64,000 nucleotides of DNA from Billgrantia montanilacus (lineage in GTDB: Bacteria; Pseudomonadota; Gammaproteobacteria; Pseudomonadales; Halomonadaceae). The notes beneath the pieces were generated by a model, which saw only the letters and a program-made list of their open reading frames with translations, did no database searches and had not been told where the DNA came from. Shown in pieces: positions 9,445-16,985 of the stretch (positions are counted from its first letter, which is position 1; the number at the start of each line of letters is the position of its first letter). Both the position numbers and the translations under genes were made by a program. Where the stretch lies: contig NZ_QPII01000004.1 of assembly GCF_003336675.1 (NCBI RefSeq), positions 1 to 64,000 of the forward strand. The letters run 5' to 3'.

Positions 9445-10010
9445 GGGGCCCTCCGCCGGGATGACGGTCGCAGCAGCGCCGCCGCCAGAACGGCGCCGAT
9501 CACCCAGCCGGGATGGACCCCCAGCAGGTAGATCAGCGCACCGGCGACCATCGCCATGGCCAGGCTCACCGCCCAGCCCAGGGCCAGGCGCGACTTGTTC
9601 CAGAAGTCCAGGGTCAGCTGGCCCATCATGACCATGACCACGGGGACGACGGCCTGGCCCATGCCGTGGATCCAGGCCACGTGGCGATAGCTGCTGAAAA
9701 GGGCCAGTAGCGCGATCATCGCCACGACCATGGGCAGGATGACGGCGGTCACGGCGATCGCACAGCCGGTTGCGCCGGCTACCCGATAGCCGATGTAGCC
9801 GGGCATCTTGGTCGCGATGGGGCCGGGTAGGGTGTTGCCGATGGCCAGCACGTCGGCGAATTCCTCGTCATTCAGCCAGGCATGCCGTTTGACCACTTCC
9901 TGCTGTACCAGGGGTATCATCGCAGGACCGCCGCCGAAGCCGAGCAGACCGATGCGGGTGAAGGCCCAGAACAGCGCGCTGAACGGGGCCTTGTCGGGAG
10001 AGGGTGTCAT
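9441..10010 (-). CDS. Short-chain chromate transporter (CHR family), first half
   Basis: 189 aa single CHR-domain membrane protein with LLGFGGGPAMIPLVQQEVV near the N-terminus and FADVLAIGNTLPGPIATKMPGYIGY. It pairs with the next gene through a 4-nt overlap. The start at 10010 has no clear Shine-Dalgarno. An 18-codon frame (10063-10007) ends in an ATGA overlap with it and may couple its translation. The 200 bp upstream (10011-10211) hold no other gene. Confidence 0.9.
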   Translation of the reverse strand: MTPSPDKAPFSALFWAFTRIGLLGFGGGPAMIPLVQQEVVKRHAWLNDEEFADVLAIGNTLPGPIATKMPGYIGYRVAGATGCAIAVTAVILPMVVAMIALLALFSSYRHVAWIHGMGQAVVPVVMVMMGQLTLDFWNKSRLALGWAVSLAMAMVAGALIYLLGVHPGWVIGAVLAAALLRPSSRRRAP

Positions 10011-10211
10011 GACAGCGCCAAGCTTCGGTCGGTTCTGGTTCGGGAGGTTGCTCTCTCCTTCATAGGGTCTTTTCCATCCAATACGTGGTTATTTTGGGTA
10101 TCCGGAATAAATGGTTGAATAGCTGATGCCGCACGGAGGTCGCATCTCGTCTATTCAGCGGATTCCTTGGTTGATAACCTTCTCAATGAAGACGCCAGGG
10201 TCGCTATCACG

Positions 10212-10685
10212 TCACCTGAGATGGTACCGGCGCCACAGGGCGATCCCCATGGCGAGCACGATCCAGGCATAGATGGCTGCCAGGACATCATCCAGCACAA
10301 TGCCCAGGCCGCCACCGATGGCCTCGATATGGTTGATGGGCGGTGGCTTGATGGCATCGAACAACCGGAATAGCACGAACACCACCCCTAACACCCAAGG
10401 GCGACGCGCCATGGCAAGCCCGATCATTGCGATAGGAAATGCCAGGTACTCATCGGCAACGATCTGGGGAACATCCCCACCTCCCAGCCACAGGGAAGCC
10501 CAGTGACAGAACGGCACGGCCACGGCCAGCAGCACCGCCATGATGACGACTTGCCGCCCTGGCGGATAACCCAATAGCCACCAGGCCAGCGGCAAGCCGA
10601 GCAGCGATCCGAAGGTTCCCGGCGCCCACGGCAGCCAGCCCAGTCCGAAGCCGGTCGCCACTACCAGAACGGCATTTTCTATCAT
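10212..10685 (-). CDS. pgpA: Phosphatidylglycerophosphatase A
   Basis: 157 aa membrane enzyme that removes phosphate from phosphatidylglycerophosphate to make phosphatidylglycerol. Family motifs are visible: ATGFGLGWLPWAPGTFGS at the N-terminus, VADEYLAFP near 77-85, FRLFDAIKPPP near 106-116 and GLGIVLDDVLAA. PgpA is usually found next to thiL/nusB. Here it overlaps the rhodanese gene by 1 nt (TGATG) within a chromate-transport locus, so it may be a second copy or a paralogue with another phosphatase role. Confidence 0.88.
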   Translation of the reverse strand: MIENAVLVVATGFGLGWLPWAPGTFGSLLGLPLAWWLLGYPPGRQVVIMAVLLAVAVPFCHWASLWLGGGDVPQIVADEYLAFPIAMIGLAMARRPWVLGVVFVLFRLFDAIKPPPINHIEAIGGGLGIVLDDVLAAIYAWIVLAMGIALWRRYHLR

Positions 10686-11041
10686 CAGCTCTTCTCATCC
10701 GGCTCATAAGCGTTGAGACCACCCTCGATGCTGACTACCTGGGTGTAGCCCTTCTTCTGCAAGGCATCGGCTGCCAACTCGCCTCGGTTGCCACCACCAC
10801 AGTGGCAAACAATGAGGGCCTGCTTGTCGGGCTCTACCTCGCCGATGCGCATCTCCAGGGAGCCACGACTGATATTCATGGCCCCCTTGATGTGACCTGC
10901 TTCGAACGCTTCCTTGTCACGGACATCCAGCAATAATGCCCCTTCGGCAACTCGCTTGCGGGCCTCGGCGGGCAAGACTTCTGTGATGCGCTGCCTGGCG
11001 TCATTGGCCCGTCGTAGAAATTCTCCAGAATGCTGAGTCAT
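10685..11041 (-). CDS. Rhodanese-like domain protein
   Basis: 118 aa from the ATG at 11041, which has CAGGAG eight bases upstream; an upstream ATG (11077) is less likely. It is a single rhodanese domain with LLLDVRDKEAFEAGHIKGA and an active-site loop VCHCGGGNRG carrying a Cys nucleophile. It would transfer sulfur or act as an oxyanion reductase/sensor in the cytosol. It is divergent from padR-chrA across a shared palindrome and overlaps pgpA, suggesting a chromate or sulfur-stress response. Confidence 0.88.
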   Translation of the reverse strand: MTQHSGEFLRRANDARQRITEVLPAEARKRVAEGALLLDVRDKEAFEAGHIKGAMNISRGSLEMRIGEVEPDKQALIVCHCGGGNRGELAADALQKKGYTQVVSIEGGLNAYEPDEKS

Positions 11042-11102
11042 TGAAGTTGCTCCTGGCGAATGGGCGGAAAACGGCAACTTGTAATGAGACTGTTGACTTG
11101 AT

Positions 11103-11132
11103 AAAACGAAAATCGATATCGATTTTCGTTTT
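11103..11132. promoter_or_regulatory. 30-bp perfect palindrome, probable PadR operator
   Basis: AAAACGAAAATCGAT is followed directly by its reverse complement, with the centre between 11117 and 11118. It lies 61 bp upstream of the rhodanese start and 22 bp upstream of the padR start, so one bound regulator could control both divergent units. The CGATATCG core is symmetric, as expected for a dimeric winged-helix repressor. There is no following T-tract on one side only, and a zero-nt loop argues against a terminator. Confidence 0.7.
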
Positions 11133-11154
11133 TGGCAATGCAGGTGTCAATGCC

Positions 11155-11499
11155 ATGGAGCATCATGATCTGCTCGCCGGCTTGGTGAGGCTACATGTCC
11201 TGCACCACGCTGCTGAGCATGAGATATACGGCCAGTGGATGATCGACGAGCTGGCTCACCACGGCTATCGACTGAGCCCCGGGACCCTATACCCCATGCT
11301 GCATTCGTTGGAGCGCAAGGGATACCTGACCTCCCGGGAAGAGTTCCAGGGAAGCACCCGCCGCAGGCTCTACCGCGCAACCGACCTCGGTCGGCAAGGG
11401 CTGGCGGTGGCCAAGCGACAGTTGCGAGAGCTTGCCGGTGAGGCCATTGATGACGAGACCTGCATTTCAAAGAACGGTGGCAGGGAGTCCGATCGATGA
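11155..11499 (+). CDS. PadR-family transcriptional regulator
   Basis: 114 aa from the ATG at 11155; the longer frame from 11041 would run through the operator palindrome. It is a winged helix with the PadR signature: IYGQWMIDELAHHG, SPGTLYPMLHSLERKGYL and RRRLYRATDLGRQGL. The family represses neighbouring genes until an inducer is bound. Its stop overlaps the chrA start by 4 nt (11496-11499). PadR regulators are often paired with long ChrA transporters, which supports control of chromate efflux and of the divergent rhodanese gene. Confidence 0.9.
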   Translation: MEHHDLLAGLVRLHVLHHAAEHEIYGQWMIDELAHHGYRLSPGTLYPMLHSLERKGYLTSREEFQGSTRRRLYRATDLGRQGLAVAKRQLRELAGEAIDDETCISKNGGRESDR

Positions 11500-12698
11500 G
11501 CCATACGCCACGTCCTATCGGGCGCATCAGAGGAGTCTTCGGTGCCTTTCTGCTGCTGGGCCTGACCTCCTTCGGTGGCCCCATCGCCCACCTCGGCTAC
11601 TTCCGCATCGAGTTTGTGGAGCGGCGCCGCTGGCTCTCCGAACAGGCCTATGCTGACCTGGTAGCGCTATGCCAGTTCTTGCCCGGGCCCGCCAGCAGCC
11701 AGGTAGGTTTCGCCCTGGGGCTGATGCGTGCCGGCCCCTGGGGAGCAGCAGCAGCGTGGACGGCCTTTACCTTGCCCTCGGCGATGGTGCTGCTGCTGTT
11801 CGCGTTGGGCTCCGCCGTGCTTGAGGGTCCCATCAGCCAGGGCATCATCCACGGACTCAAGGTGACAGCGGTGGCCATCGTCGCCCACGCCGTGTGGGGC
11901 ATGGCCCGCAGCCTCTGTCCTGATCCTCGGCGCGCCGGTATTGCACTGGCCGCAGTCTTCACCGTGGTGCTGGTTAGCGGCCCACTGGGACAGGTGGCCG
12001 CCATCGTGATCGGTGCCCTGGCAGGCATGGCACTGTGTCGGGCCCATGCCGAGGCCGATGTTCACGACCTGCTTTTGCCTGTCTCGACACGTGCCGGCTA
12101 TCTGGCCGGGCTTGCCTTCGTTGTTCTGCTGGTCGGGCTACCACTGCTGGCTTGGGCCAGCCCCTCCGTAGGCTTGGCGGTCATGGATGCCTTCTATCGC
12201 GCCGGTGCCCTGGTGTTCGGCGGCGGCCATGTGGTGCTGCCGCTGCTGGAAGCCGAAGTGGTGCAGTCCGGCTGGGTCAGTGCGGACGAGTTCCTGGCAG
12301 GCTACGGTGCCGCCCAGGCCGTACCGGGGCCGCTGTTCACCTTCGCCTCCTATTTGGGCGCGGTGATGGCGCCGCTCGGCGGCAGCCTGTTCGGTGCCGC
12401 CTTGGCGCTGGTGATGATCTTCCTGCCCGGGATGCTGCTACTGGTGGCTGTACTGCCCCATTGGAACCGATTCCGCCGCTGGGATAGCGCGCAAGCACTG
12501 ATGCGCGGGGCTAATGCGGCAGTCGTAGGGATCTTGGGCGCCGCTCTCTATCAGCCGGTTTGGACCAGTGCCATTCTTGGCCCTCACGAGTTTGCGCTTG
12601 CGCTGACCGGCTTTCTCTTGCTCAGTGTTTGGAAACTGCCGGCCTGGGCGGTAGTCGTCATCCTTGCCGGTGGCGGCATACTCATCACCAGTTACTGA
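11496..12698 (+). CDS. chrA: Long-chain chromate efflux transporter
   Basis: 400 aa with two CHR domains, the standard long form with about 10-12 membrane segments. Domain 1 has LGLTSFGGPIAHLGYF and LCQFLPGPASSQVGF; domain 2 has ALVFGGGHVVLPLLEAEVV and GYGAAQAVPGPLFTFASY. ChrA lowers cytoplasmic chromate by export. It is translationally coupled to padR. With the short pair at 8908-10010 the window holds three CHR polypeptides. Confidence 0.93.
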   Translation: MSHTPRPIGRIRGVFGAFLLLGLTSFGGPIAHLGYFRIEFVERRRWLSEQAYADLVALCQFLPGPASSQVGFALGLMRAGPWGAAAAWTAFTLPSAMVLLLFALGSAVLEGPISQGIIHGLKVTAVAIVAHAVWGMARSLCPDPRRAGIALAAVFTVVLVSGPLGQVAAIVIGALAGMALCRAHAEADVHDLLLPVSTRAGYLAGLAFVVLLVGLPLLAWASPSVGLAVMDAFYRAGALVFGGGHVVLPLLEAEVVQSGWVSADEFLAGYGAAQAVPGPLFTFASYLGAVMAPLGGSLFGAALALVMIFLPGMLLLVAVLPHWNRFRRWDSAQALMRGANAAVVGILGAALYQPVWTSAILGPHEFALALTGFLLLSVWKLPAWAVVVILAGGGILITSY

Positions 12699-12783
12699 TG
12701 GGCGACCATGTCCGGGGTTCGTGTGAGGTGGCGCTGAAGGGTGTGAAGTGAAGGGGCCGGCCAGCGCTGGGGGTGACGAGGGC

Positions 12784-13401
12784 TCAGGTATCGACCAGGG
12801 CGAGATTGCCACGCAGCCGGGCTTCGAGCGGCCCGAGGTCGATAGCGGTGTCCCGGGGCCAGCCGGCGGTGAGTATGACGCCATCGGCGGCATACTCTAC
12901 GGCGGTTACGGGAACCGCCAGGCTCTCGAGCCAGGTGCGCGCTTCGGCTTCGCCGGCGAAGCCGACCTTGAGCCGCAACGCGGTGCGTTCGGTGACATGG
13001 TGCAAGGGCAGTTCGGCCAGTGCCTGGCTCACCGCCTGTGAATAGGCGCGGGCCAGGCCGCCGGTGCCGAGCTTGGTGCCGCCGAAGTAGCGTGTCACCA
13101 CACAGCCGACCTGGCCCAGCCCGGCGCCGTCGAGGACCTGAAACATCGGGCGACCCGCGGTGCCGCCCGGTTCGCCATCGTCGGAAAAGCCGATGGCATT
13201 CTGCTCGCCCGGCGCGCCGGCGATAAAGGCGCTGCAGTGGTGGCTGGCATTGGGGTGGACCCTGCGGGCCTCGGCAAGCAGGGTGGTGACGCTGGCCACG
13301 TCCGGTGCATGGCAGATCCAGGTGATGAAGCGGCTCTTCTCGACCTCGGTCTCGGATTCCCGCCGGGTGCCGGCAGGCAAGTCGGGGACCGGGTAGCGCA
13401 T
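12784..13401 (-). CDS. yigZ: YigZ/IMPACT family protein
   Basis: 205 aa from the ATG at 13401. The N-terminal UPF0029/IMPACT domain shows KSRFITWICHA, HHCSAFIAG and the signature GEPGGTAGRPMFQVLDG; the C-terminal DUF1949 domain follows from about 140. The bacterial function is unclear; the eukaryotic IMPACT relative is linked to translation control. It overlaps the stop of the LexA-like gene by 1 nt (TGATG), so both are probably expressed from the SOS-box promoter. A link between YigZ and DNA damage would be unusual. Confidence 0.9.
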   Translation of the reverse strand: MRYPVPDLPAGTRRESETEVEKSRFITWICHAPDVASVTTLLAEARRVHPNASHHCSAFIAGAPGEQNAIGFSDDGEPGGTAGRPMFQVLDGAGLGQVGCVVTRYFGGTKLGTGGLARAYSQAVSQALAELPLHHVTERTALRLKVGFAGEAEARTWLESLAVPVTAVEYAADGVILTAGWPRDTAIDLGPLEARLRGNLALVDT

Positions 13402-13871
13402 CAGTGGGTAAGCTCGTGCTGGCGCACCACGCCCATTACCATGCCCAGCACCTGAATATCGCTGTTCTTCAGGTAGATGGGGGGCATGCTCTCGTTGGCC
13501 GGCTGCAGGCGGACCCCGCTCTTCTCGATATAGAGCTTCTTCAGCGTGACCTCCTGCTGATTGATCAGCACCACGGCGGTTTCGCCGTTCTCGGCGCTCT
13601 CCTGGCGCTCGATGATGATCACGTCGCCGTCGAAGATATTGCAGTCGATCATGGAGTCGCCGCGCACACGCAGGGCATAGGTGTTGCGGCGTACCATGCA
13701 GGAGGGGGCGTGAACGGCACCGATGGTGGGGCAGGCCTCGATGGGCATGCCGGCCGATACGTCGCCTAGCAGCGGGATCTCGACGAGGTCGTCGCCTTCG
13801 ATGCGGATCCAGGCCTCGGCCATGGGCAGGTTGGGACGTCGGTGCAGATAGTGCGTGGAAGCCTGTGGCAT
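13401..13871 (-). CDS. LexA/UmuD-like S24 autoprotease lacking a DNA-binding domain
   Basis: 156 aa. It has the LexA-type cleavage site A40-G41 (DVSAGMP), the nucleophile S73 in RGDSMIDCNIFDGD, and the lysine dyad partner K111 in EVTLKK. The N-terminal 30 residues are too short for the winged helix of LexA, so it is UmuD-sized although the sequence is closer to LexA's C-terminal half. No umuC follows; yigZ does. An SOS box lies in its promoter. It may be a RecA-stimulated accessory protease, a UmuD-like polymerase subunit, or a LexA decoy; sequence alone does not decide. Confidence 0.85.
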   Translation of the reverse strand: MPQASTHYLHRRPNLPMAEAWIRIEGDDLVEIPLLGDVSAGMPIEACPTIGAVHAPSCMVRRNTYALRVRGDSMIDCNIFDGDVIIIERQESAENGETAVVLINQQEVTLKKLYIEKSGVRLQPANESMPPIYLKNSDIQVLGMVMGVVRQHELTH

Positions 13872-13896
13872 GTGGCGTTTCCCCCTCTGATCGACC

Positions 13897-13949
13897 CTGT
13901 GGAAATGTACAGGTATCCAGCATCATAGCAGGCGATGCCTCATAGGCAA
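13897..13949 (-). promoter_or_regulatory. Promoter with LexA (SOS) box
   Basis: The minus-strand -35 TTGCCT (13944-13949) and -10 TATGAT (13922-13927) are separated by 16 bp. The 16-bp site CTGT-N8-ACAG (13897-13912) matches the gammaproteobacterial LexA-box pattern and falls about 10 bp after the -10, over the expected transcription start. This fits LexA repression of the LexA/UmuD-like gene that starts 26 bp further on. Confidence 0.75.
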
Positions 13950-14075
13950 GTTCCCCGGTCCGGGACAAGCCTTGACCTGCGGCAAGGGAGGCGTCGTGAC
14001 GCAGGCGGATTACTAGTAGCAAAAGGCCATTCAGTGTAGCATTTCCAGCGAATTCACCATTCCTGGAGAGTGCCG

Positions 14076-14720
14076 TTGAGCCTGCGTCTGCAAGCGCACA
14101 GTCTCGCATGTGAGCGTGATGATCGTTGGCTGTTCCGGGGCCTGGACCTGGACATCCGCGCCGGCGAGATCGTGCGGGTGGAAGGGCCCAACGGAAGCGG
14201 CAAGACAACCCTGTTGAAGATCCTGTCCGGCCAGCTGGCCGACTACGAGGGCGAGCTCTTCTGGGACGAGCGTCCCATGCGTGAGGCTCGCGATGACTTC
14301 CTGTCCAACCTGCTCTATATGGGCCATGCGCCGGGGGTCAAGGCGGCGCTGACGCCGCTGGAAAACCTGACCTGGTATCAGGCCATGGCGGGTCAGCCGC
14401 AGGATGAGGCCTCCCGCTATGCGGCACTGGACGATGTCGGCCTGGCCGGTTTCGAGGACCTGCCGGCAGGGCAGCTTTCCGCCGGGCAGCAGCGCCGGGT
14501 GGCGCTGGCCCGCCTGGTGCTGACGCCACGGCCGCTGTGGGTACTGGACGAGCCCTTCACCGCCATCGACCGCGACGGCGTTGCGGCGCTCGAGCGTCGG
14601 TTGTTCGACCATGCCCGCCGGGGTGGTTGTGTGCTGGTGACCACTCACCACGAGCTGACGCCCTGTGCCGAGCTGCGCCGTATCCACCTTGGCGGGGGAG
14701 GTCTCGATGACGGGAACTGA
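14076..14720 (+). CDS. ccmA: Cytochrome c biogenesis ATP-binding protein CcmA
   Basis: 214 aa from the TTG at 14076, which has GGAG seven bases upstream; the GTG at 14070 is too close to that site. ABC ATPase with Walker A GPNGSGKTT, signature LSAGQQRR, Walker B LWVLDEPFTAID and the switch histidine in TTHHE. With CcmB it drives release of heme-loaded CcmE in the inner membrane. First gene of the nine-gene ccm operon. It overlaps ccmB by 14 nt. Confidence 0.93.
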   Translation: MSLRLQAHSLACERDDRWLFRGLDLDIRAGEIVRVEGPNGSGKTTLLKILSGQLADYEGELFWDERPMREARDDFLSNLLYMGHAPGVKAALTPLENLTWYQAMAGQPQDEASRYAALDDVGLAGFEDLPAGQLSAGQQRRVALARLVLTPRPLWVLDEPFTAIDRDGVAALERRLFDHARRGGCVLVTTHHELTPCAELRRIHLGGGGLDDGN

Positions 14721-15447
14721 AGGCTCGGTGAGCAAGGAGGTCCCGGTGGTCTTTCACGGGGAACCTGGCGGGGGGTTGGCTGTCGCATTCTGGGCAACGC
14801 TCAAGCGTGACCTGGTGCTCCTGCTGCGCCGGCGCAGCGAGGTGATGAATCCGCTGGTCTTCTTCGCCATCGTGATCACCCTGTTCCCGATCGGCATCTC
14901 GCCGGACCCACAGCTGCTGACGGCCATCGCCCCAGGACTGCTGTGGGTGGCGGCGCTGCTCGCGGCACTGCTGTCCCTGGACAGCCTGTTCCGGGCCGAT
15001 TACGACGACGGTTCGCTCGAGCAACTGCTGCTGACACCGCAGCCGCTGGCTGTGCTCGCCCTGGCCAAGGTGGCCGTGCACTGGCTGCTTACCGGCCTGC
15101 CCCTGGCGCTGATGGCGCCGCTGCTGGGAGTCATGCTGGCACTGCCTGCGGGCAGCTATGGCGTGTTGGCGGTTTCACTGGCACTGGGCAGTGCCAGTCT
15201 CAGCCTGATTGGTGCCATCGGAGCGGCGCTGACGGTGGGGTTGTCCCGCGGCGGTGTGCTGCTGTCGCTGCTGGTGCTTCCCCTTTATATCCCGGTGCTG
15301 ATCTTCGGTGCCGGAGCCGTGCAGGCCGCCATTTTCGGCGACGGTGTCATGGCGCATCTGGCGATTCTCGGCGCGCTGCTGGCGCTCGCCCTGATTCTTG
15401 CGCCCCTGGCAATTGCGGCATCGCTGCGCATCAGTATCAACGGTTGA
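14707..15447 (+). CDS. ccmB: Heme exporter membrane protein CcmB
   Basis: 246 aa from the ATG at 14707, with GGGGGAG just upstream. Six hydrophobic segments and the family-type RDLVLLLRRRSEVMNPLVFF near the N-terminus, LFRADYDDGSLEQLLLTP around 96-113 and a C-terminal ASLRIS. It forms the membrane part of the CcmAB(C) complex that handles heme-CcmE in the inner membrane. It sits 14 bp before ccmC. Confidence 0.93.
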   Translation: MTGTEGSVSKEVPVVFHGEPGGGLAVAFWATLKRDLVLLLRRRSEVMNPLVFFAIVITLFPIGISPDPQLLTAIAPGLLWVAALLAALLSLDSLFRADYDDGSLEQLLLTPQPLAVLALAKVAVHWLLTGLPLALMAPLLGVMLALPAGSYGVLAVSLALGSASLSLIGAIGAALTVGLSRGGVLLSLLVLPLYIPVLIFGAGAVQAAIFGDGVMAHLAILGALLALALILAPLAIAASLRISING

Positions 15448-15461
15448 GAGGGTGACGAGGC

Positions 15462-16202
15462 ATGTGGGCCTTTATTAACAAACTGCGTTCCCCGAAGTGG
15501 TTCTACGCGATCAGCGCACGGCTCCAGCCCTGGTTCTGGGCCGCGGCGCTGATCCTGATCGTTATCGGCTCGGTCTGGGGGCTGGCCTTCGCTCCGGCCG
15601 ATTACCAGCAGGGCAACAGCTTTCGCATCATCTACGTCCATGTGCCGGCCGCCTTCCTGGCCCAGTCGATCTTTGTCTCCATGGCGATAGCGGGCGTGGT
15701 CTTCATGGTCTGGAAGATCAAGATTGCCGATATGGCAGCCGCCATGATGGCGCCGCTGGGTGCCGCCATGACGTTCATTGCACTGTTCTCCGGGGCCGTG
15801 TGGGGGGTGCCCACCTGGGGCACCTGGTGGATGTGGGATGCGCGCCTGACCTCGATGTTGATCCTGCTGTTCCTCTACCTGGGCGTCATCGCCCTGCGCG
15901 GTGCCTTCACCAGCCGCGACAGCGCCTCTCGGGCCGCTTCGGTTCTGGCCATGGTGGGGGTCATCAACATCCCGATCATCAAGTACTCGGTGGACTGGTG
16001 GTATACCCTGCATCAGCCGGCCTCCTTCACCATCACCGGCCGTGCCGCCATGCCCCTTGAAATGTGGGCGCCGCTGCTGATCATGGTGCTGGGCTTCTAC
16101 TGTTTCTTCATCGCCCTGACCCTGATGCGCACCCGCAGTGAAATCCTGCGTCGGGAATCCAACAAGCGCTGGGTCCGTGACCTGGCCGGGGGGGAGCGCT
16201 GA
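15462..16202 (+). CDS. ccmC: Heme-handling protein CcmC
   Basis: 246 aa, six membrane helices. The tryptophan-rich WWD loop [14 protein letters not shown] that presents periplasmic heme is intact, and flanking histidines are present (VHVPAAF and TLHQPAS). CcmC loads heme onto CcmE. Its TGA overlaps the ccmD ATG by one base. Confidence 0.95.
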   Translation: MWAFINKLRSPKWFYAISARLQPWFWAAALILIVIGSVWGLAFAPADYQQGNSFRIIYVHVPAAFLAQSIFVSMAIAGVVFMVWKIKIADMAAAMMAPLGAAMTFIALFSGAVWGVPTWGTWWMWDARLTSMLILLFLYLGVIALRGAFTSRDSASRAASVLAMVGVINIPIIKYSVDWWYTLHQPASFTITGRAAMPLEMWAPLLIMVLGFYCFFIALTLMRTRSEILRRESNKRWVRDLAGGER

Positions 16203-16441
16203 TGGCCTTCGAGTCCTTCAACGAATTTATTGCCATGGGGGGGCATGCCCCCTACGTCTGGGCCGCCTGGGGGGTCACCGGTGGGCTACTGGTGGCGGTT
16301 GTTTTGCACGCCCGTGCCGAACGCCGCCTGCTGCTGCGCAACCTGCAGCGTCGGGTCCGGCGCGAAGAGCGTCTGGTTGCCAACCAAGGCGAAATGGCTG
16401 GAATTTCACATCAAACGGGTGGTAATCGCCATGACACTTAG
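16202..16441 (+). CDS. ccmD: Heme exporter subunit CcmD
   Basis: 79 aa small inner-membrane protein with one transmembrane helix (about 18-38) preceded by MGGHAPYVWAAWG and followed by a basic coiled segment (RRLLLRNLQRRVRREERL), the standard CcmD layout. It stabilises the CcmABCE complex. It overlaps the start of ccmE by 11 nt. Confidence 0.9.
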   Translation: MAFESFNEFIAMGGHAPYVWAAWGVTGGLLVAVVLHARAERRLLLRNLQRRVRREERLVANQGEMAGISHQTGGNRHDT

Positions 16442-16973
16442 CCTGACACCGAAGCGTAAGCAGAAGCTCTACGTGATTCTGGGGCTGGTCGCCCTGGCGG
16501 CCATCGCCGTGGGGCTGACGCTCTATGCGCTGCGAGCCAACATCAATCTCTTCTTCAGCCCCATCGAGATCGCGGCCGGGGATGCGCCCTATGAACGCCA
16601 GATTCGTGCCGGCGGCATGGTCAAGGAGGGCAGCGTCTCGAGGAATCCGGATAGCCTGGACGTGGAGTTTACCGTCACCGACTATGTCGAGGATCTGCGC
16701 GTCTCCTACAGTGGTATCCTGCCCGACCTGTTTCGCGAGGGGCAGGGTGTCGTCGTCGTCGGTCAGTTGAAACAGGATGGCATGTTCCGTGCCGACCAGG
16801 TGCTGGCGCGCCACGACGAGAACTACATGCCACCCGAGGTCGCCGACGCGCTGGAAGCGGCCGGCTACTCTCCCGCCGACTTTCAGACCAAGGCCGCCAA
16901 GGTGGCCGAGCGTGTCGAAGCGCGGGAGTCAGGCGAAGGCGAGAGCCAGAATCAAAGCCAGAGCCAGTACTGA
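16431..16973 (+). CDS. ccmE: Heme chaperone CcmE
   Basis: 180 aa from the ATG at 16431; the longer frame from 16230 overlaps ccmD. A single N-terminal anchor (about 12-32) is followed by a periplasmic OB-fold. The heme-linking histidine is H128 in LARHDENYMPP with the partner Y132, matching the HxxxY class. The tail is a low-complexity Ser-Gln run (SQNQSQSQSQY). It carries heme to the CcmF ligase. Confidence 0.95.
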   Translation: MTLSLTPKRKQKLYVILGLVALAAIAVGLTLYALRANINLFFSPIEIAAGDAPYERQIRAGGMVKEGSVSRNPDSLDVEFTVTDYVEDLRVSYSGILPDLFREGQGVVVVGQLKQDGMFRADQVLARHDENYMPPEVADALEAAGYSPADFQTKAAKVAERVEARESGEGESQNQSQSQY

Positions 16974-16985
16974 TCCGGAGAAACC

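Noticed and set aside
10007..10063. 18-aa ORF overlapping the short chromate transporter start
   Set aside because: The ATGA overlap is suggestive, but there is no ribosome site and the peptide is basic and nondescript; mentioned only with the transporter entry.
12784..14208. 474-aa minus-strand ORF covering yigZ and beyond
   Set aside because: Only the last 205 codons are yigZ. The upstream part runs out of frame through the LexA-like gene and ccmA leader; the ATG at 13401 overlaps the LexA-like stop.
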